64,000 nt of DNA from Clostridia bacterium (GTDB lineage Bacteria; Bacillota; Clostridia; Oscillospirales; Acutalibacteraceae). The stretch is taken from contig JAQXOB010000036.1 in NCBI GenBank assembly GCA_029098305.1, positions 16,059 through 80,058 on the forward strand, given 5' to 3'. The notes beneath the pieces were generated by a model that was not told the DNA's origin, searched no databases, and saw only the letters and a program-made list of their open reading frames with translations. The position numbers were made by a program, and so were the translations under genes. Below are positions 1 to 7,526 of the stretch, piece after piece (positions within the stretch are counted from its first letter, which is position 1; the number at the start of each line of letters is the position of its first letter).

Positions 1-99
1 AATTTTGCAGATTGCTGTGTCACAATAGGCTGTGCATTACTTATCATTTCTGTGATAGCAGTTAAAACACCAATGGTTAAAAAAACAAAAAAGGATTAA
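1..99 (+). CDS. lspA: Lipoprotein signal peptidase LspA, C-terminal fragment
   Basis: Frame 1 is open from the first base to a TAA at 97-99 and encodes 32 residues beginning NFADCCVTIG, followed by a hydrophobic stretch and a Lys-rich tail. This matches the end of signal peptidase II: the conserved FNxAD motif that carries the second catalytic aspartate, then the last membrane helix and a cytoplasmic tail. LspA cleaves prolipoprotein signal peptides in the membrane, and lspA is commonly followed by an rluD-type gene, as here. Only the last fifth or so of the protein lies in the window. The identification rests on the short motif plus this context. Confidence 0.8.
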   Translation, partial: NFADCCVTIGCALLIISVIAVKTPMVKKTKKD

Positions 100-106
100 A
101 AAAGAT

Positions 107-324
107 GCTGTTGCACTAGAGGCAATTTGCACAATTTGTGCCTCCCTCTGATGAGGGAGGTGGCAAAACGAAGTTTTGACGGAGGGAGAGAAAAGATAAA
201 AATTCTGCAAAAATGCAGTTTTTCTCTCCCTCAGTCTCGTTTCACTCGACAGCTCCCTCGTCAGAGGGAGCCGATTTTGATAACAACCTCGTTTATTTGT
301 GCATATTAACCTTAATGCGACAGC
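107..324. repeat. Palindromic MITE-like intergenic repeat, copy 1 (complete)
   Basis: The block lies between lspA and rluD. Its ends are imperfect inverted repeats: GCTGTTGCAC at the left and, read in reverse complement, GCTGTCGCAT at the right, both running on to TGCACAA about 20 bases inside. It contains strong hairpins at 141-160 (CCTCCCTC/GAGGGAGG), 164-178, a long pairing around 182-232 with an inner stem near 197-222, and 252-271 (GCTCCCTC/GAGGGAGC). It has no convincing ORF. A second copy in opposite orientation begins at 63874. Two copies, terminal inverted repeats and internal palindromes point to a non-autonomous mobile or REP-like element. Similar GAGGGAGC repeats occur in gut Clostridia genomes (recollection, not searched). 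Confidence 0.8.
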
Positions 325-342
325 TCTGTTGTATAGGTAATT

Positions 343-1260
343 ATGGAAAATATTATTTTGACAGTAGATGCCAAGAGCGCTTTGCAAAGGGTAGATAAAT
401 ACATATCAGAGCAAATCAGCATTACACGAAATGCGGTACAAAAGTTAATTGAAAAAAATTATATTCTGGTGAACAACAGCACCATAAAAAGCAATTATAA
501 GGTGAAAGAAAACGATATTATTAGCGTTACTCTGCCGGACCCTGAAGAGGTGGAGATAAAGGCAGAAGATATTCCGCTTGATATCGTATATGAAGATGAT
601 TGGTTGCTTGTGGTGAATAAGCCAAAGGGTATGGTGGTGCATCCTGCTACAGGCAATTACACAGGTACTCTTGTTAACGCACTTATGCATCACTGTAAGG
701 ATTCTTTATCGGGTATCAATGGAGAGATTCGTCCTGGGATAGTGCATCGTATCGACAAAAATACTAGTGGTTTGCTGATAGTTGCAAAAAATGATACAGC
801 TCATCTTGGACTAGCCGAGCAGATAAAGGAGCATAGCTTTACCAGAGAATATGAGGCGGTGGTGCATGGAAGATTTAAACAAGAATCCGGCACTATAGAT
901 TTTCCTATTGGCAGACATCCTGTTGATCGCAAAAAAATGGCGGTTACATACTCTAATTCACGCAATGCCATCACACACTACCATGTTATAGCAGAATATG
1001 GGAACTACACCCACATAAGACTACGACTTGAAACAGGACGCACCCATCAGATAAGAGTGCATATGGCGCATATCGGCCACCCTGTTGCAGGTGACGATGT
1101 ATATATGACACGTCAGATTGATAAAGAGCTTTGTGGGCAGTGCCTGCACGCTAAAAAGATAGGATTTGTGCATCCTAAGGATGGCAAATATTTGGAATTT
1201 GAGTCAGATCTTCCAGATTATTTCAAAAAATTTCTTAATAAGATAAGCAAAATGTGCTAG
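343..1260 (+). CDS. rluD: RluA/RluD-family 23S rRNA pseudouridine synthase
   Basis: The 305-residue protein starts with an S4 RNA-binding domain (about residues 15-62), followed by the pseudouridine synthase domain. The catalytic aspartate is D138 in HRIDKNTSG, and the RLETGRTHQIRVHM motif typical of RluA/RluD enzymes follows. These enzymes isomerise uridines in 23S rRNA helix loops. Length and domain order are normal. The ATG lies only 18 bases after the end of the repeat element and has no clear Shine-Dalgarno sequence (GTATAGGTAATT precedes it), so expression probably depends on lspA read-through across the element or on element-borne signals. Which of the RluA/C/D paralogues it is cannot be settled without comparison. 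Confidence 0.93.
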   Translation: MENIILTVDAKSALQRVDKYISEQISITRNAVQKLIEKNYILVNNSTIKSNYKVKENDIISVTLPDPEEVEIKAEDIPLDIVYEDDWLLVVNKPKGMVVHPATGNYTGTLVNALMHHCKDSLSGINGEIRPGIVHRIDKNTSGLLIVAKNDTAHLGLAEQIKEHSFTREYEAVVHGRFKQESGTIDFPIGRHPVDRKKMAVTYSNSRNAITHYHVIAEYGNYTHIRLRLETGRTHQIRVHMAHIGHPVAGDDVYMTRQIDKELCGQCLHAKKIGFVHPKDGKYLEFESDLPDYFKKFLNKISKMC

Positions 1261-1389
1261 TTAAGAGGTTAACATATAGTATTTTAATGCTTTACACCAT
1301 TGAAATTTACACAAAAAATCCAAATTTTTTTACTAATTTTTTTGAAATGGACGATATTTTTGAAAAATGCTAATAAATGGCAAAAAAGC

Positions 1390-1418
1390 TTGATGTTTAC
1401 ATTTTGATGTGCTATAAT
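1390..1418 (+). promoter_or_regulatory. Predicted sigma-A promoter of the dockerin/FIVAR gene
   Basis: TTGATG (1390-1395) and a perfect TATAAT (1413-1418) are separated by 17 bases, 34 bases upstream of the start codon at 1452. This falls in the AT-rich gap after rluD, so the secreted protein is probably transcribed on its own. Confidence 0.65.
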
Positions 1419-1451
1419 TGGCGCAATCTATTTAAAATAGGAGTGGAAAGA

Positions 1452-3374
1452 ATGAAAAAGATATTATCATTGATTATTGCATCATCTATGCTTGCATCTA
1501 TGACTGCAATGACAACTGCCTTTGCTGATGAGGCTAGACTCACAGGCGACGTAACCGGCGATGCAAAGGTATCTATGGAAGATGTTACAGAAACACAAAA
1601 ATATGTAGCAAAGCTAGTTGAGTTTGATGACGAACAGCTTAAAGCAGCTGATGTAGATGGCAACGGCGACGTTAACATGGAAGATATCGTAACGGTGCAG
1701 AGAAAGATTGCAAACCTTATAGATAAATTCCCTGCAGATGATGTAACAGATACTGAAACTGATGTAGACAGCGAATCTGACACAGATGTTACATCTGATA
1801 CAGATAGTGCATCTGATACAGATGAAACTTCAGATACAGATACCACATCTGAAGGAGACACAAGCGTTGTTCTCAATCTAAAAGAAGCTCGTGAAAAGGG
1901 CGAGGGCGTGAACCTCAGACTTAAGGGTCAGGTTGTATATATCTATGGCAACAACACTGTAATTCTCGAAGACATCATTGACGACGTTGTAGTATGCTAT
2001 CAGATATATGATGGTGATGGTGTATCAGCGGGCAAATATCCTATGAATGCTATCGTTGAGGTAGAGGGTACCACAACTTCTTATAACACAGCATTGCAGA
2101 TCAAAAACCCTACAGACGTAAAGACTGTTTCTACTGACAATGCACCTATAGCTCCTGTAGAGGCTACAGTGGCTCAGTTATCAAACCGTATTTCTACTAA
2201 GGTAGTAATAAAAAAAGCTACTTTGGCAATCGTAGACGATCAGAATATGACTATCACAGATGCTACAGGTTCTGTAAACCTCTTTAGACCGGCTGCTTTG
2301 CCAGATGGATATGAGGCTGGTATGACAGTAGATGTAGTATGTTGCCCATATATGTATAATGGCGCAGTTCAGGTTCGTAACATGGGCAGTGAAGACTATA
2401 TCCTTTCAACAGGTAGTTCTGACAGCAGTGACAGTGACGGTGACACTAACACCGACACAAGCTCTGAAACAGATATTCGTTTAGATGATGCAGTTGCAAC
2501 TCTTTACACATACCTCAAGAGCATCGAAAATTATGGCGACCTCAGCGAAGATGCTGCTAACACTTACACAAGTGAGAGCTATGAGCCATTCATCGAGCTT
2601 GTAGAAAAGGCAGAAGCTATAGTAAACGCATATGGCGAGGGCTACACAGCAGATCAGGTAGTAGATATTACAAACAAACTTGTAGAAGCATGGAATAATC
2701 TTGAAGAGTCAGCTATTGGTATGCTTGAAAGAATGGTAGGTCTTATCGATAGCTATGGTGACAATGTTAACGATAATGGCTTCTATACAAACGATAGCTT
2801 TGGCGCATTTATGACTATTTATAATCAGGCTAAAGCTGTTTTAGCTGATCCATCATCACTTTCTAGTGAACAGATAGAAGAGCTTGCAGAAGAACTTTAT
2901 AACTTCTGGGTTGAGGGCTTGGAGCTTACTTCTATTGGTACAATTTACACTATAGTGAATGAAGCACTCTATTACTATCCGGACAACAATGACGGTATGT
3001 TCACAGATGCATCTTACAATGCTTTTGCTGCACTCGTTAACCAGGGTTTAGAATATCTTGAAGGTAAAATAACACTTACAAGTGGTCAGGTTGATAGCCT
3101 TGCAAATGATCTTCAGGCTGCTTATGAAAACCTTGAGTATTCTAAGGACTACCTCTTAGAAGTTGTAGATTATTATATAGAATCTTTTGCATCAGTATAT
3201 GCAGAGCATAAAGATGACGGTTCCAACTCTGATTTTTATGAATGGAAATACATTTACGAAGAGCTTTTAGATATTTCTGATGATATCAGCGTTTATGATA
3301 CAGCTGAGATAGAGCAAGTTATAAACGATTTCTATGAATATAGCGAAGTACTAGGCCTTCTTGGTGGACATTAA
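1452..3374 (+). CDS. Secreted dockerin protein with OB-like and FIVAR-like repeats
   Basis: The 640-residue protein starts at ATG 1452, seven bases after GGAGTGG. It has an N-terminal signal peptide ending near ATTAFADEA. A dockerin type I domain follows with two calcium loops (GDVTGDAKVSMEDV and ADVDGNGDVNMEDI, about residues 29-88). Next come a Thr/Ser/Asp-rich linker, a beta-rich OB-like region (about 135-290), a second Asp/Ser linker, and several helical repeats of about 85 residues (about 325-635) carrying the FIVAR-type pattern of a Tyr-Thr/Ser segment followed by two helices. I see no catalytic domain. It is likely a non-enzymatic component docked on an extracellular cohesin scaffold, possibly a binding or spacer subunit. 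The dockerin call is firm; the OB and FIVAR calls come from pattern alone. A terminator follows. Confidence 0.8.
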   Translation: MKKILSLIIASSMLASMTAMTTAFADEARLTGDVTGDAKVSMEDVTETQKYVAKLVEFDDEQLKAADVDGNGDVNMEDIVTVQRKIANLIDKFPADDVTDTETDVDSESDTDVTSDTDSASDTDETSDTDTTSEGDTSVVLNLKEAREKGEGVNLRLKGQVVYIYGNNTVILEDIIDDVVVCYQIYDGDGVSAGKYPMNAIVEVEGTTTSYNTALQIKNPTDVKTVSTDNAPIAPVEATVAQLSNRISTKVVIKKATLAIVDDQNMTITDATGSVNLFRPAALPDGYEAGMTVDVVCCPYMYNGAVQVRNMGSEDYILSTGSSDSSDSDGDTNTDTSSETDIRLDDAVATLYTYLKSIENYGDLSEDAANTYTSESYEPFIELVEKAEAIVNAYGEGYTADQVVDITNKLVEAWNNLEESAIGMLERMVGLIDSYGDNVNDNGFYTNDSFGAFMTIYNQAKAVLADPSSLSSEQIEELAEELYNFWVEGLELTSIGTIYTIVNEALYYYPDNNDGMFTDASYNAFAALVNQGLEYLEGKITLTSGQVDSLANDLQAAYENLEYSKDYLLEVVDYYIESFASVYAEHKDDGSNSDFYEWKYIYEELLDISDDISVYDTAEIEQVINDFYEYSEVLGLLGGH

Positions 3375-3394
3375 TTAAATTGATTTTTAAAATA

Positions 3395-3427
3395 AAACAG
3401 ATCGGGTTTATGCTCGGTCTGTTTTTT
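3395..3427 (+). terminator. Rho-independent terminator after the dockerin/FIVAR gene
   Basis: The stem AACAGATCG / CGGTCTGTT (with one G-T pair) encloses a short loop and is followed by a T run. It lies 21 bases after the stop codon. Confidence 0.8.
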
Positions 3428-3431
3428 CTAC

Positions 3432-3460
3432 TTGTATAAGCTATAAAATTGTGATATCAT
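3432..3460 (+). promoter_or_regulatory. Possible promoter of queH
   Basis: TTGTAT (3432-3437) and TATCAT (3455-3460) are spaced by 17 bases and sit just after the preceding terminator, 40 bases before the queH start. Both boxes deviate from consensus, so this is tentative. Confidence 0.35.
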
Positions 3461-3500
3461 ACTAAAAAAATGTGGGATAATACGCAAAAGGGAAAGATAA

Positions 3501-4112
3501 ATGGAAAAGATAAATTATGATAAAGAAACCGAAAAGATTATAGAATCTATAAAAAGAAGCGGTGATGTTCCGACATTATTGCTTCATTGTTGCTGTGCGC
3601 CATGCAGTAGCTATGTTTTGGAATATTTGTCGCCTTTTTTTAAGATAACAGCTTTTTTTTATAATCCTAATATTGGCACTAACGATGAGTATGCATATAG
3701 ACGTGATGAGCTAAAAAGATTTATATCACAGTTCGATGCAAAAAATGAGATAACCGTTATAGACGGCGATTATGAACCCGATGTGTATTATAAAGCGGTG
3801 CAGGGTATGGAAAAGGAGCCTGAAAGAGGAGCAAGATGCGAGATATGCTTTAGGCTTCGTTTAGAAGAAACTGCCAAGCTTGCACAAAAAGAAAAGTTTG
3901 ATTATTTTGCAACTACTCTCACACTTAGCCCCCTTAAAAATGCTGAACTTATAAATAAGATCGGATTGTCATTAGCAGAAAAATATGAAATAAATTATCT
4001 ATGCTCAGATTTTAAAAAGAAAAATGGATATAAAAGGTCTATAGAGCTTTCAAAAGAGTATGATTTATATAGGCAGAACTACTGCGGATGTGCTTTTTCA
4101 AAAAGAGATTAA
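3501..4112 (+). CDS. queH: Epoxyqueuosine reductase QueH
   Basis: The 203-residue protein has the hallmark cysteines of QueH: HCCCAPC near the N-terminus (residues 29-35), CEICFRLRLEETA in the middle and YCGCAFS at the C-terminus. QueH is the cobalamin-independent iron-sulfur enzyme that reduces epoxyqueuosine to queuosine in the wobble position of certain tRNAs, replacing QueG in many Firmicutes. Length and motif order match the family. It sits alone between a terminator and htrA, so it is probably monocistronic or co-transcribed with htrA. No other queuosine gene is present in the window. Confidence 0.93.
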   Translation: MEKINYDKETEKIIESIKRSGDVPTLLLHCCCAPCSSYVLEYLSPFFKITAFFYNPNIGTNDEYAYRRDELKRFISQFDAKNEITVIDGDYEPDVYYKAVQGMEKEPERGARCEICFRLRLEETAKLAQKEKFDYFATTLTLSPLKNAELINKIGLSLAEKYEINYLCSDFKKKNGYKRSIELSKEYDLYRQNYCGCAFSKRD

Positions 4113-4192
4113 AAAAACTCGGCTTTTTTAAAGATTATTTAAGCTATACAGATTATAATCAATACAACAAGTTGATATGGAGGTAGAAAATT

Positions 4193-5989
4193 ATGCATGA
4201 AAATAATATTAACGGTTTTATTCCATCAGAAGAAAACAATAAGCCAAACGAAAATACTTATATAGAAAATAATCAAAAAGAAGATACCGCAAACTCTCAT
4301 GCTGATGAATATGAGAATTTTGCAAGAGATATGGATGAGATTCACTCTGAGAATGACTTTGAAAAAACAGATTATTCTGAACAGAGTTATGTCGAACCTC
4401 AGCAGGATGATATGTATCATAGCTATGAAAATGAGAGCTTTCATCAATTTAATTATAACAAACAAAATGAACAATCAGGTAAGTATGAAAATTATCCTGT
4501 CACACAGCCTGTGAATGATTACAGACCACGGCAATATTCCGGGTATAATAATCCTTATCAGAACAGTGGGTTTTCCGGCAATGCCAATGGAAATGGAAAC
4601 CCATATAATTCTGATGGGTTTAACACACAGCATCCTAATATTAACGATCCTGCAAATCCAGCAGATCCTATGTTTAACAATCCTACAGCACAGCAGACAA
4701 AGACAAAGATAAAGAAAGAAAAGAAGAAAAAAGAGAGAAAACCTCTAACAGTTAGGTCAGCTGCAGTGCTGGTTGCTATATGTGTTTTGCTATCGGGACT
4801 TTGTGGTGTAGGCGGAGCATACGTAACAAACAAATATCAGCAGAAGAAAGGCACAGCATCTTCTTCACTTGTCATCAACAAAATTGAGAGAGATTATAAA
4901 GAGGCTTCAGAAGCTACAGCACCGGCTGATTTAAGCACAGCCGAAATTACAGGATTAGCCGCTGATAGCGTAGTAGAGATTATAACTGAATCGGTAGCAA
5001 CCGGTTCATTTATGCAACAATATATCACTAGCGGTGCCGGTAGTGGTGTTATTATCAGTGATGATGGATATATCATCTCAAACAACCATGTTATAGAAGG
5101 TGCTACAAGCATTTCTGTTACACTGCGTAATGGCGAGAGCTACGATGCAAAGCTTATTGGTTATGATCAAACTCAGGATGTTTCACTTATAAAGATTGAT
5201 GCCAAAGATCTCACGCCTGCTGTGTTTGGCGATAGTGATAAAATAAAGGTAGGAGATACAGCGGTAGCAATAGGCAACCCTTTAGGACAGCTTGGCGGAA
5301 CAGTTACCACAGGCATCATCAGTGCACTTGACAGAGATATAGATATTGAAGGCGTAACAATGAATCTTTTGCAGACTAATGCTGCAATCAATCCAGGCAA
5401 CAGCGGTGGCGGACTTTTCAACGGTCAGGGAGAGCTTATCGGTCTTGTTGTGGCTAAGTCATCCGGCAGCGATGTGGAAGGGCTTGGATTTGCTATACCT
5501 ATCAATGATGTTTCTGATATTTTGGAAGACCTAATGGAGTATGGATATGTGCGTGGTAGAATCTATCTTGGTATGTCGTTGATTGATATCAACACAAAGC
5601 AGATGGCTGCTATGTATGGTTTGAGCGAAACAGGAGTTTATGTAAACACAGTTGATTCGTCATCTGCCGCATATAAGGCCGGCATACAGTCTGCTGATAG
5701 AATTACCACTGTAGGAGGAAAAGAGGTTTCCAGCATAGAAGAAATAGAGGAAATTATCGATGAATATGAGGTAGGAGATGTTGTCAGCTTCGGCATCGAG
5801 AGAACCTCAAGAATAGGTAAAAAGACAACGGGTACAGTGGATGTTACATTGGAAGAATACATTCCATCACTTTCAGACCGTGTGAACAATAATACCGCTC
5901 CAAATCAGGGAAATGGTAATGATAACGGCTCTTACTACGACGACTGGGACGATATATTTGGAGATATATTTGGAGATTTCTTCGGCTGA
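4193..5989 (+). CDS. htrA: Membrane-anchored HtrA/DegP-type serine protease with PDZ domain
   Basis: The 598-residue protein starts at ATG 4193 behind GGAGGT. Residues 1-185 are a long hydrophilic, Asn/Gln/Tyr/Glu-rich cytoplasmic region ending in a Lys-rich patch. A single membrane helix follows at about 186-208, then the trypsin-like S1C domain with a complete triad: H299 (SNNHVIEGA), D329 (QDVSLIKID) and S404 (NPGNSGGGLF). One PDZ domain (about 475-555) and an Asp/Gly-rich acidic tail complete it. This is the usual layout of Gram-positive HtrA, a quality-control protease acting outside the membrane on misfolded secreted proteins. The long low-complexity cytoplasmic extension is bigger than in Bacillus HtrA. 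A strong terminator follows. Confidence 0.93.
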   Translation: MHENNINGFIPSEENNKPNENTYIENNQKEDTANSHADEYENFARDMDEIHSENDFEKTDYSEQSYVEPQQDDMYHSYENESFHQFNYNKQNEQSGKYENYPVTQPVNDYRPRQYSGYNNPYQNSGFSGNANGNGNPYNSDGFNTQHPNINDPANPADPMFNNPTAQQTKTKIKKEKKKKERKPLTVRSAAVLVAICVLLSGLCGVGGAYVTNKYQQKKGTASSSLVINKIERDYKEASEATAPADLSTAEITGLAADSVVEIITESVATGSFMQQYITSGAGSGVIISDDGYIISNNHVIEGATSISVTLRNGESYDAKLIGYDQTQDVSLIKIDAKDLTPAVFGDSDKIKVGDTAVAIGNPLGQLGGTVTTGIISALDRDIDIEGVTMNLLQTNAAINPGNSGGGLFNGQGELIGLVVAKSSGSDVEGLGFAIPINDVSDILEDLMEYGYVRGRIYLGMSLIDINTKQMAAMYGLSETGVYVNTVDSSSAAYKAGIQSADRITTVGGKEVSSIEEIEEIIDEYEVGDVVSFGIERTSRIGKKTTGTVDVTLEEYIPSLSDRVNNNTAPNQGNGNDNGSYYDDWDDIFGDIFGDFFG

Positions 5990-6014
5990 TATTAATATAT
6001 TTATAGGCATTTTG

Positions 6015-6054
6015 TCCACTCTAAGATGATATTTCGTCTTAGAGTGGATTTTGC
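6015..6054 (+). terminator. Terminator after htrA
   Basis: A 12-base-pair stem, TCCACTCTAAGA / TCTTAGAGTGGA (6015-6048), is followed by TTTTG, 26 bases downstream of the htrA stop. Confidence 0.85.
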
Positions 6055-6095
6055 TATATTTGTTTATAAATTGTAAAATATTTTTTAGCAAATAG

Positions 6096-6124
6096 TTGAA
6101 AAGAATTGCTGAATGTGATAGTAT
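6096..6124 (+). promoter_or_regulatory. Predicted sigma-A promoter of the serine dehydratase gene
   Basis: TTGAAA (6096-6101) and TAGTAT (6119-6124) are separated by exactly 17 bases. The start codon at 6157 lies about 33 bases downstream, which supports the TTG start over the upstream in-frame ATG at 6106. Confidence 0.6.
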
Positions 6125-6156
6125 GTATCAGTACATATAGGAAAAGGGTGTTTATA

Positions 6157-7356
6157 TTGAAATCTTTAAGAGAACTTTATAAAAAAGGTAAAGGTCCTTC
6201 TAGCTCACATACTATGGGGCCAAACAAAGCGGCTATTCTTTTTAAATCTGAAAATCCAGATGCAGATATGTTCAAAGTAGAGCTTTTTGGTTCGTTGGCA
6301 AAAACAGGAAAAGGCCACCGCACAGATACGGCTGTGTATGATGCTTTGTTGCCGGTTCATACAGAGGTAGTTTTCAGAACAGACTATGATGGAGAGCTTC
6401 CGCACCCAAATACGCTTGATTTTTATGCTTATAAAAATGGTGTAGAAACTAATAAAATGCGTGTTATGAGCGTCGGTGGCGGTGAGATATCTATCGAGGG
6501 TAGGCCTGATATAGAAACCCCTGATGTCTATATGGAAAAAAACTTCACAGAGATAAGAAATTTTTGTCGTGAAAGAAATATAAGATTAAGCGATTATGTG
6601 GAGCTTATCGAGGGTAAGCAGATTTGGGACTTCCTTTTTGACACGTGGAATACAATGAAAAAAAGTATAAACAAAGGACTGGTAAAGGAAGGGATTCTTG
6701 AAGGCGGATTGGGTATTTCACGATATGCCAGCCGTTTGTATAACCAAAGACACATAGACGAAAGTAGCATAACCCGTGAAAACAGAATTGTTTGTTCCTA
6801 TGCTTTTGCAGCCAGCGAAGAAAATGCTGACTGTGGCACTATTGTAACAGCGCCTACTTGTGGTGCGTGTGCTGTTGTGCCTGCTGTGCTCAAATATATG
6901 CAGGAGAAGCATAATTTTTCTGATAAGAAAATTTTGAGAGCCTTGGCGGCCGCCGGCGTTGTGGGCAATGTTGTAAAGAGCAATGCATCTATAAGTGGAG
7001 CAGAATGCGGATGTCAAGCAGAGATTGGAACAGCGTGTTCTATGGCTGCTGCAGGATTAGCAGAGCTTTTTGAAATGGGCTTGCATCAGATAGAATATTC
7101 AGCCGAAACCTCATTAGAGCATCACTTGGGACTAACGTGTGATCCACTATGCGGGTTGGTTCAGATACCATGTATAGAAAGAAATGCTGTGGCAGCTATG
7201 AGAGCCATTAACTCTCTCAGCCTTGCAAACTTCCTCACAGGAACAAGAAAGATATCTTTTGACATGGTTGTGCAAACGATGTATAACACCGGCAAAGACC
7301 TCAAAAGAGAGTATAGAGAAACATCTGAAGGTGGTCTTGCAGAAATATATGGTTGA
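6157..7356 (+). CDS. sdaA: L-serine ammonia-lyase, iron-sulfur type, single chain
   Basis: The protein converts L-serine to pyruvate and ammonia using a [4Fe-4S] cluster. The N-terminal beta-domain motif GKGPSSSHTMGPNKAA is followed by the catalytic alpha domain with TAPTCGACAVVPA, GAECGCQAEIGTACSMAAA and CDPLCGLVQIPCIERNA, which supply the cluster cysteines. Alpha and beta domains are fused, as in the enterobacterial single-chain form. I place the start at TTG 6157 (MKSLRELYKKG, 399 residues), because that is the usual family N-terminus, AGGAAAAGGG lies upstream, and the in-frame ATG at 6106 overlaps the predicted promoter. No neighbour suggests an operon. Confidence 0.93.
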   Translation: MKSLRELYKKGKGPSSSHTMGPNKAAILFKSENPDADMFKVELFGSLAKTGKGHRTDTAVYDALLPVHTEVVFRTDYDGELPHPNTLDFYAYKNGVETNKMRVMSVGGGEISIEGRPDIETPDVYMEKNFTEIRNFCRERNIRLSDYVELIEGKQIWDFLFDTWNTMKKSINKGLVKEGILEGGLGISRYASRLYNQRHIDESSITRENRIVCSYAFAASEENADCGTIVTAPTCGACAVVPAVLKYMQEKHNFSDKKILRALAAAGVVGNVVKSNASISGAECGCQAEIGTACSMAAAGLAELFEMGLHQIEYSAETSLEHHLGLTCDPLCGLVQIPCIERNAVAAMRAINSLSLANFLTGTRKISFDMVVQTMYNTGKDLKREYRETSEGGLAEIYG

Positions 7357-7526
7357 TTTCTGTTAAAATGATAATAAACTGATTGTGCATTTTGCAATAG
7401 AATTAATAAAAAAATTACATAAAACATATCTTTTTTGTAGATTTTAATTAAAATATTATTTTTATAGTGCAAAAATTAGCAATTTGTGATATTATTCTAA
7501 TGTAAATTGATTATGGAGGAATAAAT

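Noticed and set aside
107..324. Short open frames across the left repeat
   Set aside because: They follow from the palindromic repeat, change between copies, and have no ribosome site.
1377..1451. Longer start of the dockerin/FIVAR gene at ATG 1377
   Set aside because: It overlaps the predicted promoter and would bury the signal peptide; ATG 1452 has a ribosome site and a normal signal peptide.
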